DNA from: an uncultured Solobacterium sp.
Lineage (GTDB): Bacteria > Bacillota_I > Bacilli_A > Erysipelotrichales > Erysipelotrichaceae
Assembly (NCBI GenBank): GCA_900552125.1
Contig: URYK01000081.1
Span: 1 to 7,629 of the forward strand
Length of the DNA stretch: 7,629 bases
Direction of reading: 5' to 3'
Shown here: one piece after another, positions 1 through 5,319 of the stretch
How positions within the stretch are numbered: the stretch's first letter is position 1
Layout of the letters: each line of letters starts with the position of its first letter
The notes under the pieces: generated by a model
What the model was told of the DNA's origin: nothing
Database searches by the model: none
Seen by the model: the letters and a program-made list of their open reading frames with translations, nothing else
Translations under genes and position numbers: made by a program

Positions 1-33
1 ACGAGCTCCAGTGAAGATAGCACGCTGCCAGGT
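1..33 (+). rRNA. rrf: 5S ribosomal RNA, 3' end only (partial)
   Basis: The first 33 bases match the 3' end of bacterial 5S rRNA. The stretch GTGAAGATAGCACGCTGCCAGG follows the usual pattern of a helix V strand with a GAGAGUAGGA-like segment, then CGCUGCCAGG, the strand that pairs with the 5' end of the molecule. Base composition here is clearly richer in GC than the sequence that follows, and a strong terminator comes immediately after, as expected at the end of an rRNA operon. The rest of the gene lies to the left of the window. The exact 3' end (about 33) is inferred from family convention. Confidence 0.8.
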
Positions 34-37
34 GATC

Positions 38-66
38 AGGCTCATCTCTGATGAGTCTTTTTTTTC
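38..66 (+). terminator. Rho-independent terminator of the rRNA operon
   Basis: A 9-bp stem (38-46 with 50-58, one G-U pair, core CTCATC/GATGAG) with a TCT loop runs into a T run ending at 65. It lies five bases after the 5S 3' end and closes the upstream rRNA operon. Confidence 0.85.
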
Positions 67-80
67 ATAGTTTTAATAAT

Positions 81-138
81 GTTAGATAAAGTTAATTTTT
101 TTCTAACAAAATACTAGTAAAATACTATATATTATGAT
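81..138 (+). promoter_or_regulatory. Probable promoter and operator region of the metal exporter gene
   Basis: Candidate -10 boxes are TATGAT (133-138) and TATATA (126-131); the latter sits 17 bases after CTAACA (103-108), a weak -35. No perfect -35 is seen, so the exact promoter is uncertain. The same stretch holds the octamer AAAATACT twice (108-115 and 119-126), 11 bp or about one helical turn apart, a TACTAGTA palindrome (112-119), and a 6-bp inverted repeat GTTAGA/TCTAAC (81-86, 102-107). The repeats overlap the promoter elements, a common place for a repressor or activator site. That they are operators is inference. Confidence 0.4.
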
Positions 139-168
139 AGAATTCAGTATACGAGTTAGGAGGTAAAT

Positions 169-1008
169 ATGGAAGAACTTATTCATCATGCATTAGAAGA
201 TACTTTACCTATGATTCCAATATTATTTCTAACATATCTTTTAATGGAATTTATAGAGCATAAAAGCAATGAAAAATTTAAAAATAAATTATCATCCGCT
301 AGAGTATTAGGGCCATTGGCCGGTGCTGTTTTAGGACTTATTCCACAGTGTGGCTTTTCAGTGATTGCAAGCGGTCTATATATGAATGGTACAATAACAA
401 TAGGAACTCTTTTAGCTGTCTTCATATCTACAAGTGATGAAGCAATACCTATTTTATTATCGCAGCCTAAACAAGCTTCTGTACTGGTTTCAATTTTATT
501 AGTAAAATTAATTATCGCGATCATAGTCGGATATCTAGTTGATTTCTTAGTTAAAAAGCATTATTTATTTGAAATGCATGCATTGCATAACCCACATGAA
601 CATTGTATTGAAGAAAAGGAACATTCTTCTATTTTCTACATTGCATTTATAAGAACAGTGAAAATCTTTTTATTTGTGTTTGTTGTTAATTTTAGTATCT
701 CTTTGCTTATTCACTTTGCTGGAGAAGATACACTAAAAGCATTATTTGTGGAGGGATCTTTCTTACAGCCAATCGTTGCGGCTATTGTAGGTTTTATTCC
801 AAATTGCGCAGCAAGTGTAATATTAGCACAGCTATTTACAGATGGAATCATATCTTTTGGGGCATTAACTGCTGGATTAATTACTAGTGCTGGTTTAGGT
901 TTATTGGTATTATTAAAGATGTATGACAATAAAAAAGATATATTAAGAATATGCGCAATTTTATTCATTTCCGCAATCATCAGTGGAGTTATTCTACAGA
1001 TTGTTTAG
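169..1008 (+). CDS. Putative heavy-metal exporter, ArsP_2 family (arsenic / manganese efflux-type permease)
   Basis: A 279-residue integral membrane protein resembling the ArsP_2 group, which databases label arsenic efflux protein or putative manganese transporter. About eight hydrophobic segments are visible (roughly 12-30, 47-70, 76-95, 102-127, 155-183, 199-222, 226-248, 258-278). The two halves are an internal duplication: residues 47-98 and 199-250 share a pattern of G-x-IP-x-C-x-x-SVI, then G-x-I-x-x-G-x-L and a TS pair. This places one cysteine in each half (IPQC, Cys61; IPNC, Cys213), plausible metal or metalloid ligands. Between the halves lies a hydrophilic loop rich in histidine (His131, 137, 140, 143, 145, 152 and Cys146), likely a cytosolic metal-binding segment. 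The start has an ideal AGGAGG at 158-163, five bases before the ATG. It stands alone between two terminators. The metal exported cannot be told from sequence. Confidence 0.75.
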   Translation: MEELIHHALEDTLPMIPILFLTYLLMEFIEHKSNEKFKNKLSSARVLGPLAGAVLGLIPQCGFSVIASGLYMNGTITIGTLLAVFISTSDEAIPILLSQPKQASVLVSILLVKLIIAIIVGYLVDFLVKKHYLFEMHALHNPHEHCIEEKEHSSIFYIAFIRTVKIFLFVFVVNFSISLLIHFAGEDTLKALFVEGSFLQPIVAAIVGFIPNCAASVILAQLFTDGIISFGALTAGLITSAGLGLLVLLKMYDNKKDILRICAILFISAIISGVILQIV

Positions 1009-1040
1009 TCTATGATCAAAATCGTAGACTTCTTTTTTTT
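1007..1040 (+). terminator. Rho-independent terminator of the metal exporter gene
   Basis: A 10-bp stem (1007-1016 with 1021-1030, one G-T wobble) with CAAA loop is followed by TCTTTTTTTT. The first two stem bases are part of the TAG stop codon, so the hairpin begins inside the gene's last codon. Confidence 0.9.
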
Positions 1041-1061
1041 GTATCTAAAGTATAGTATAAT
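1033..1061 (+). promoter_or_regulatory. Probable promoter of the TPR-SRAP-permease operon
   Basis: A perfect -10 TATAAT lies at 1056-1061. At 17 bp upstream there is only the terminator's T run (TTTTTT, 1033-1038) as -35, so the -35 is poor. Transcription would start near 1068, leaving a leader of only about 15 bases before the GTG start. Confidence 0.55.
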
Positions 1062-1067
1062 AATGCA

Positions 1068-1079
1068 AAAGGCGGTGAT
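1068..1079 (+). promoter_or_regulatory. Extended Shine-Dalgarno fixing the GTG start of the TPR gene
   Basis: AAAGGCGGTGAT differs at one base from the full anti-16S match AAAGGAGGTGAT. The GGCGG core ends seven bases before GTG at 1083. An ATG at 1078-1080 lies in another frame and meets a stop after one codon, so GTG is the start. Confidence 0.75.
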
Positions 1080-1082
1080 GCA

Positions 1083-2564
1083 GTGAATTATAGAGATGAA
1101 TTTCAGAAATTAGTAGATGATAATAAATTAGAAGATGCTAGACTTTTATTAGAAAAATATAAATACCATGCATTAGACGATGCCTTTTATTACAGTAATA
1201 TGGGATGGTTATGTAATCATATGGAGAATTTTCAAGAAGCTGAACTATTTTTGCGTAAAGGAATATTGTATTTTCCTGATGATGGCTGGCTACATGCGCA
1301 ACTAGGCTATTCTTTAGATCATCAAAATTTGATAAAGGAGGGCCTTGAATGTCATTTAAAAGCACTGGATTTGGGATATGATGAACCATGGCTGCAGGCA
1401 GAGATAGGCTGGTGTCATAAGCAATTAAACGAACATGGAAAGGCAATTCAGTATTTTGAGAATGCATTGCTGGAAGATGATCGTAATGTATGGGTTCTTT
1501 CACAGGCTGCAGGTTCATATTTTGAAATGGGTGATCATGAGACTGCTTTAGAGTATTATAAGAAAAGTTATCAGATTCTTCCTGATGATGATGGCTTGCT
1601 GGATCTTATCCAAGTATATCGAAACCTGGAAATGTATGAGGATGAAATTCATTGTCTTTTATTATTAAAAGATGAGAATTTAAAGGATTATAAAGAATAT
1701 GAGCTAGGTCTTGCATATTATTATTTAGGAAGTTATGAGGAAGCATTACCACATCTTCTACATGTACTAGAACAGGGCAGGGATGAAACAAGGATTCATT
1801 GTGTCCTTGGTGATGTTTATTTGAATCTACAAGATAAATCTAAGTCGGATCTGCATTTTAATAAAGCCTTGTCTTATTATGAAAAAGCTTTAGAAAGAGA
1901 AATGGATCAGTATTGGATATATCAGGAAATGATTTGGATCGTTAATAAGCAAAATAATCATGTTAAGAAATTAGAATATCTGGATCAGTTAACTAAATTA
2001 ATAGAACCAGATGCATGGACTTATTATCATTATGCAACGAGTTATAGTGAATTAGGCAATTATGAAGAATGTCTAAAAGCTTGTGAAGAATTTTTTAAAT
2101 TTGATGATGATAATGTAGATATTTTGGACATCTATGCCTGGTCTTTATGTAAATCTAATCAATATAAGAAATCAATTGATATATTGAACCAGCGGATAGA
2201 GCGTTATGGCGGTTCTGATTGGGTATTTGGTGAGCTAGGCTGGAACTATGCTTATTTAAAAGATTATAAAAAGTCATTTGACTATTTTGATAAGGCCGCT
2301 AAAGAAACTCCAACTTCACTTTATTATGCTATGGCCGGCTGGTGTACTCTATATACGAATCAGCTGGATCTTACAGAAGAATATTTAACTAAAGCACTAT
2401 CTTTAGACCCAAATGATGGATGGATATACTCTTTATTTGGGGATTTATATGAATTGCGTAAGGAGTATGAGTTAGCTTTAGAATCTTATCATAAAGCTAT
2501 ATTACATGGCTTTAATGAACAATGGGTCTTAGATGCTGTGAATAGATTAGAAAAGGAAATATAA
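1083..2564 (+). CDS. Cytosolic tetratricopeptide-repeat protein (about 13 TPRs)
   Basis: A 493-residue protein made almost entirely of 34-residue helical repeats, with no signal peptide, membrane segment or enzymatic domain. The phase is easy to follow: tryptophans 69, 103 and 137 are exactly 34 apart, and 312, 380, 447 and 481 keep the same phase within one residue. Repeats run from about 34 to 480 and show a GW or GY in helix A (for example 41-42, 75-76, 109-110, 386-387, 419-420), A-x-x-x-Y/F in helix B and D-P/D-D at the turn. The middle (170-300) is more degenerate. Such solenoids bind partner proteins or peptides. It starts with GTG and is first in an operon; the SRAP gene begins 15 bases after its stop. 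Its partner is unknown; the linked SRAP protein or the permease are the obvious candidates. The family call is sure, the role is not. Confidence 0.85.
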   Translation: MNYRDEFQKLVDDNKLEDARLLLEKYKYHALDDAFYYSNMGWLCNHMENFQEAELFLRKGILYFPDDGWLHAQLGYSLDHQNLIKEGLECHLKALDLGYDEPWLQAEIGWCHKQLNEHGKAIQYFENALLEDDRNVWVLSQAAGSYFEMGDHETALEYYKKSYQILPDDDGLLDLIQVYRNLEMYEDEIHCLLLLKDENLKDYKEYELGLAYYYLGSYEEALPHLLHVLEQGRDETRIHCVLGDVYLNLQDKSKSDLHFNKALSYYEKALEREMDQYWIYQEMIWIVNKQNNHVKKLEYLDQLTKLIEPDAWTYYHYATSYSELGNYEECLKACEEFFKFDDDNVDILDIYAWSLCKSNQYKKSIDILNQRIERYGGSDWVFGELGWNYAYLKDYKKSFDYFDKAAKETPTSLYYAMAGWCTLYTNQLDLTEEYLTKALSLDPNDGWIYSLFGDLYELRKEYELALESYHKAILHGFNEQWVLDAVNRLEKEI

Positions 2565-2579
2565 AGGATTGGTGATAAA

Positions 2580-3164
2580 ATGTGTGGAAGGTATTATTTA
2601 GATCTGCATAAGGTGAGGGACGAGTCATTTTTATATCAGTTGCTTCAAATGAATGATATAGATGGCATTGCGCAAGAAGAAGTAACTCCAGATTCTACAC
2701 TTCTAACCATTATTCAGCAGGATTCAAGACTTCATGTAAAATTATTGAAGTGGGGAATTCGTAATACATATGGAAATCAGATTAATGCACGCGTAGAGAG
2801 GATAGAGCAAAGACCTTATTATAAATCAATGATTAATCATCGCTGTCTGATTCCCTGTCATGGATTTTATGAATGGAAAGGTAAACAGAAGTATTATATA
2901 CAATTACCTAATCAATCAATGTTTTATTTAGCTGGAATTTATAACGAACAAAATGAATGTCTGATTCTTACCAAAGATGCATATGATTCTATAAAACCTA
3001 TTCATCACCGCTCACCTATTGTTGTGGAGGAATCTAGATTACATGAGTTTTTTGAGAAACCAATTTCTGTATTTTGTAAGGAACAGGATTTTACAATTAA
3101 GAAGGTAGAGGATAAGCCAGAACATATAATGCAGTTTTCTTTATTTGATGAGGATATATTATGA
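2580..3164 (+). CDS. SRAP-domain protein (SOS response-associated peptidase family, YedK/HMCES type)
   Basis: A 194-residue single-domain protein of the usual family length. Known members protect abasic sites in single-stranded DNA by forming a thiazolidine DNA-protein crosslink through Cys2, once the initiator methionine is removed. All the key elements are visible: MCGRY at the N terminus (Cys2), NAR at 69-71, the IPCHGFYEW segment with Glu98, an AGIY strand at 118-121, and the HxR element HHRSP at 142-146 with His142 as catalytic histidine. Family members usually read HxRMP; serine replaces methionine at 145 here. The start is fixed by Cys2 and by GGTGAT at 2571-2576. The stop overlaps the next gene's start (ATGA at 3161-3164), implying translational coupling with an ABC permease, an unexpected partner. 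No LexA-type operator was recognised upstream of the operon. Confidence 0.9.
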   Translation: MCGRYYLDLHKVRDESFLYQLLQMNDIDGIAQEEVTPDSTLLTIIQQDSRLHVKLLKWGIRNTYGNQINARVERIEQRPYYKSMINHRCLIPCHGFYEWKGKQKYYIQLPNQSMFYLAGIYNEQNECLILTKDAYDSIKPIHHRSPIVVEESRLHEFFEKPISVFCKEQDFTIKKVEDKPEHIMQFSLFDEDIL

Positions 3165-3910
3165 AACAGGTAAGAGTTATATCTTCAGCTTTTGTCTTAT
3201 TTCTAATATGGTGGATCTTAGCTGCGATGATGGATAATGATTTTATTATTCCTTATCCACTTGATGTATTTCGTTTAATGCTTTCACAGCTAACAATGCC
3301 TTCATTTTATGAGAATCTTATATATACATTGTTTCGTTCCTGGGGAGGCCTATGTGTGGCCTTTATTATCGCAGGGAGCTGTGCGTTCTTAGCTTATCAG
3401 TTTAAATTGTTTCATGATGTATTTTATCCTTTGTTACTTTTAATGCGCAGTGTTCCTAATATATCTTTTATTATTGTAATCTTATTATGGTTTGGCAGTG
3501 ATTCCAGTGCTTCTATCGTAAGTTTTCTAATTATTTTTCCTACGATATATGCTAATATTTATAGCGGATTAAATCATATTGATCAAAATCTGATAAAAGT
3601 CATACAGTTATATCCTAAAAAGACGAGTTATAAAATTAGACATGTATACTTACCTTTATTAGGTTCTTCTATTCAAGCATCTTTATCAAATGGGATGTCT
3701 TTAACTTTTAAAGTAGGAGTAATGGCAGAAATCTTAGGTCAGGTTCAAATAGGAATCGGCCGACAGATGAATCTTTGTCGATTGAATTCTGATATGACTG
3801 GAGTATTTGCTTGGACAGGATGGATAATTCTTATTCTTTTATTTATGGATATTTTACTACATATGTTTTGGAAGAAAAATGAGGATGAAAAAAACCTTCT
3901 ACATGAATGA
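3161..3910 (+). CDS. ABC transporter permease, SsuC/TauC (BPD_transp_1) family
   Basis: A 249-residue inner-membrane permease subunit of the nitrate/sulfonate/taurine/thiamin-precursor importer type. About six membrane segments are seen (roughly 7-24, 60-79, 88-111, 117-137, 175-193, 216-237). Family marks are MRSVPN at 95-100 leading to LLWFG at 108-112, FPTIYANIYSGL at 126-137, the cytosolic coupling loop at 144-166 ending in VYLPLL, and MAEILGQ at 188-194 followed by GIGRQMN at 198-204. The coupling loop lacks the classical EAA and glycine, as in some Firmicutes relatives. GAGG at 3150-3153 precedes the ATG, and the start overlaps the SRAP stop by four bases. No ATPase or substrate-binding gene lies beside it: it is last in its operon. 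It may borrow partners encoded elsewhere. Substrate unknown. Confidence 0.8.
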   Translation: MKQVRVISSAFVLFLIWWILAAMMDNDFIIPYPLDVFRLMLSQLTMPSFYENLIYTLFRSWGGLCVAFIIAGSCAFLAYQFKLFHDVFYPLLLLMRSVPNISFIIVILLWFGSDSSASIVSFLIIFPTIYANIYSGLNHIDQNLIKVIQLYPKKTSYKIRHVYLPLLGSSIQASLSNGMSLTFKVGVMAEILGQVQIGIGRQMNLCRLNSDMTGVFAWTGWIILILLFMDILLHMFWKKNEDEKNLLHE

Positions 3911-3927
3911 ACTGTAGAAGGTTTTTA
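3888..3927. terminator. Bidirectional terminator between the permease gene and ribU
   Basis: A 14-bp perfect stem (3890-3903 with 3913-3926) and nine-base loop, flanked by A on the left and T on the right, works in both directions. It serves the plus-strand operon and the convergent ribU gene. The left arm encodes the last residues of the permease and its TGA stop lies in the loop (3908-3910). Confidence 0.9.
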
Positions 3928-3929
3928 AA

Positions 3930-4544
3930 TTACTGTCTCTTAATAATAGGAGAAACTTTTTTATAGGAGATAAATACAATTGCACTGCATAAAATTCCTT
4001 TTAATAGATTAAATGGTGTAGTCGCAAGCAGTACTAGTGTTAAGACTCCATTGATATTAGGATTTAACACCTGTCCTAATGCGATTATGTTTTCCATTGG
4101 CATATTCATAAAGAAAGCATAAGCAGGTAAGATTACAAAGTAGTTTAATAGACCACCAATGATTGTCATTGAAATGATGCCTACGATTAATCCGATACAA
4201 GCCTGTTTTCTTGTTTTATTTCTTTGATATAGAATTGTGGCTGGTAGTACAAAAGCTAATCCAATTAGGAAATTTGCAATTTCACCAACACCCATTGTGA
4301 TACTTCCGCCAATAATAAGATTTAAGGCAATCTTTAGAGCTTCAATACAAACGGCTGCCCAAGGACCTAAGGCAAAGCCACCTAAGAGAACGATTACTTC
4401 ATCAAATCCAAGTTTGTAGAATTCTGGAGCAAAAGGCAATGAAATTTCAAATAGCATGACCAGAAAAGCAAGAGCTCCTAGAATACTGATTTTTGCGAGT
4501 GTCTGTACACTCATTCTGCTTTTTGTTGAAACATATGCTGACAT
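3930..4544 (-). CDS. ribU: Riboflavin transporter RibU, substrate-binding (S) component of an ECF transporter
   Basis: A 204-residue membrane protein that captures riboflavin outside the cell and passes it in with the shared ECF module (EcfA, EcfA', EcfT), which is not in this window. Hydrophobic segments cover roughly 17-38, 48-76, 85-107, 114-140, 152-175 and 178-194. Family marks are the FYKLGFDEV stretch (42-50), GPWAAVCIEALK (60-71), GVGEIANFLIG (85-95) and PFNLLKG (177-183). Identity is settled by the FMN riboswitch in its leader. The start is the ATG at 4544-4542, six to eight bases after a strong AAAGGAGG. A longer in-frame start at 4670 lies inside the riboswitch aptamer and is not credible. 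FMN should switch expression off. Monocistronic, ending at the bidirectional terminator. Confidence 0.9.
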   Translation of the reverse strand: MSAYVSTKSRMSVQTLAKISILGALAFLVMLFEISLPFAPEFYKLGFDEVIVLLGGFALGPWAAVCIEALKIALNLIIGGSITMGVGEIANFLIGLAFVLPATILYQRNKTRKQACIGLIVGIISMTIIGGLLNYFVILPAYAFFMNMPMENIIALGQVLNPNINGVLTLVLLATTPFNLLKGILCSAIVFISYKKVSPIIKRQ

Positions 4545-4550
4545 TTTATT

Positions 4551-4559
4551 TTCCTCCTT
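4551..4559 (-). promoter_or_regulatory. Ribosome binding site that decides the ribU start
   Basis: On the minus strand AAAGGAGGAAA precedes ATAAA and the ATG at 4544. This near-perfect site, outside the riboswitch, supports the short start. Confidence 0.8.
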
Positions 4560-4567
4560 TTTGTCAG

Positions 4568-4605
4568 CCTTTTTCCAAAAGAAAAAGGTTTTCAACAAAA
4601 CCTTT
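4568..4605 (-). terminator. Expression platform of the FMN riboswitch: terminator hairpin and alternative hairpins
   Basis: On the minus strand AAAGGTTTT (4605-4597), loop GTTG, AAAACCTTT (4592-4584) form a 9-bp hairpin followed by a T-rich run (4583-4577): an intrinsic terminator. The segment AACCTTTTTC (4590-4581) can instead pair with GAAGAAGTT (4636-4628), the 3' strand of aptamer helix P1, giving nine pairs with one bulged C: the antiterminator. A third hairpin, CCTTTTTC with GAAAAAGG (4588-4581 with 4575-4568), excludes the terminator too. FMN binding should stabilise P1, free the terminator and stop transcription. Confidence 0.7.
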
Positions 4606-4627
4606 AGGGACATATAGAAAAAAACAT

Positions 4628-4736
4628 AACTTCTTCCATCCAGACTATACTGTCGCCACCGGAATTTCACTCGGTTCCTGCCATTTTGGCTTGCGGGGTT
4701 TACCGCCGATTGGGAATTGCACCCGACCCTGAAGTT
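4628..4736 (-). promoter_or_regulatory. FMN riboswitch (RFN element), aptamer domain
   Basis: The minus strand reads as a complete RFN element: P1 strands AACTTC (4736-4731) and GAAGTT (4633-4628), then in order AGGGTCGGGTGCAATTCCC, ATCGGCGGTAAA, CCCGCAAGCC, a short variable arm, GAACCGAGTGAAATTCCGG, TGGCGACAGTATAGTCTGG and ATGGAAGAAG. These match the conserved core of FMN aptamers with the usual six helices around a junction. It begins only a few bases after the predicted transcription start and controls ribU about 85 bases downstream. Confidence 0.97.
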
Positions 4737-4748
4737 TTTGTCACCTAT

Positions 4749-4777
4749 ATATTAACAATCTTTACCTTAATCGTCAA
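4749..4777 (-). promoter_or_regulatory. Promoter of the riboswitch-ribU transcript
   Basis: On the minus strand TTGACG (4777-4772), a 17-base spacer, and TAATAT (4754-4749) with an upstream TGT giving an extended -10. Start of transcription is expected near 4742, just ahead of aptamer helix P1. Confidence 0.85.
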
Positions 4778-4814
4778 CTCTTTTACTTTCGAAATTAAGC
4801 AATACTATGTGATA

Positions 4815-4835
4815 TTATCAAAAAGTGTTTGATAA
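4815..4835. repeat. 8-bp inverted repeat, possible operator between ribU and the zinc-ribbon gene
   Basis: TTATCAAA (4815-4822) and TTTGATAA (4828-4835) are perfect inverted copies separated by five bases, a 21-bp dyad centred about 35 bp upstream of the -10 of the zinc-ribbon gene. There is no T run after it, so it is not a terminator. A dimeric regulator site is the likeliest reading; the regulator is unknown. Confidence 0.45.
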
Positions 4836-4857
4836 GGTGGTTTTCTAGCTTATATGG

Positions 4858-4866
4858 TGTTATAAT
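4858..4866 (+). promoter_or_regulatory. Extended -10 promoter of the zinc-ribbon gene
   Basis: TGTTATAAT is a perfect extended -10 (TG, one base, TATAAT at 4861-4866). The -35 position (about 4838-4843, TGGTTT) is weak, as is allowed for this class. Transcription would start near 4873, so an ATG at 4867 overlapping the box is not on the mRNA. Confidence 0.7.
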
Positions 4867-4893
4867 ATGAAACAATCGAAGGGAGTTTTTAAA

Positions 4894-5286
4894 ATGAGAT
4901 GGCTTCAGAATTTTATGCGAGGTAGATATGGAGTAGATCAGCTTTCATTTGCGATTTTGATTCTATATCTAGTTGTAACGATTCTAGGAACATTTTTTAG
5001 AATACCATTTGTCAATACGATTGCGTTACTGCTGATCGTGTGGTGCTGGTTTCGAATCTTGAGTCGTAATACATATAAACGTGCTCAGGAAAATGCAAAA
5101 TTTATGGGAAAGGTTTATCCGATTCAGAACAAGTATAGAACTAAGAAAAAAGAATTTCAGGATCGTAAGACTCATAAATATTTTACCTGTCCTACTTGTA
5201 AACAGCGTTTACGTGTTCCAAGAGGTAGGGGAGAAATTACGATAACTTGTCCAAAATGTAAAACGAAGTTCGATAAAAGAACATAA
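4894..5286 (+). CDS. Small membrane-anchored zinc-ribbon protein, function unknown
   Basis: A 130-residue protein with two adjacent hydrophobic segments (about 17-34 and 39-55), a strongly basic linker (57-97) and a C-terminal zinc ribbon with two cysteine pairs, CPTC (99-102) and CPKC (119-122), spaced as in a four-cysteine knuckle. Between them is a basic hairpin, LRVPRGRG. By the positive-inside rule both the N terminus and the ribbon should be cytosolic. Similar short zinc-ribbon membrane proteins occur widely in Firmicutes without known function; nucleic-acid or protein binding near the membrane is possible. The start is chosen because AAGGGAG (4879-4885) lies eight bases upstream and an earlier ATG at 4867 falls inside the promoter. 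Single gene, divergent from ribU, ending at a terminator shared with typA. Confidence 0.75.
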   Translation: MRWLQNFMRGRYGVDQLSFAILILYLVVTILGTFFRIPFVNTIALLLIVWCWFRILSRNTYKRAQENAKFMGKVYPIQNKYRTKKKEFQDRKTHKYFTCPTCKQRLRVPRGRGEITITCPKCKTKFDKRT

Positions 5287-5319
5287 AAAGAACCACTGCT
5301 AGGCAGTGGCTTTCTTTTT
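5286..5319. terminator. Bidirectional terminator between the zinc-ribbon gene and typA
   Basis: A perfect 7-bp GC-rich stem CCACTGC/GCAGTGG (5293-5299, 5303-5309) with a TAG loop is flanked by AAAAAGAA on the left and CTTTCTTTTT on the right, so it can end transcription from either side. The right T run reaches the typA stop codon (5318-5320). Confidence 0.88.

Noticed and set aside
1..66. Riboswitch, T-box or the end of a protein gene at the left edge
   Set aside because: A frame to the stop at 49-51 exists, but the sequence matches the 5S rRNA 3' end followed by a simple terminator, which explains composition and structure better.
4545..4670. N-terminal extension of ribU starting at 4670 (42 extra residues)
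   Set aside because: It lies in the riboswitch aptamer and terminator, has no ribosome binding site, and the strong AAAGGAGG is just before the ATG at 4544.
4493..4732. Plus-strand reading frame of 79 codons across the ribU leader
   Set aside because: It is antisense to a complete FMN riboswitch and the ribU start, has no ribosome binding site, and its codons follow from RNA structure.
4867..4893. Start of the zinc-ribbon gene at the ATG at 4867
   Set aside because: The ATG abuts the -10 box and precedes the likely transcription start; AAGGGAG fits the ATG at 4894.
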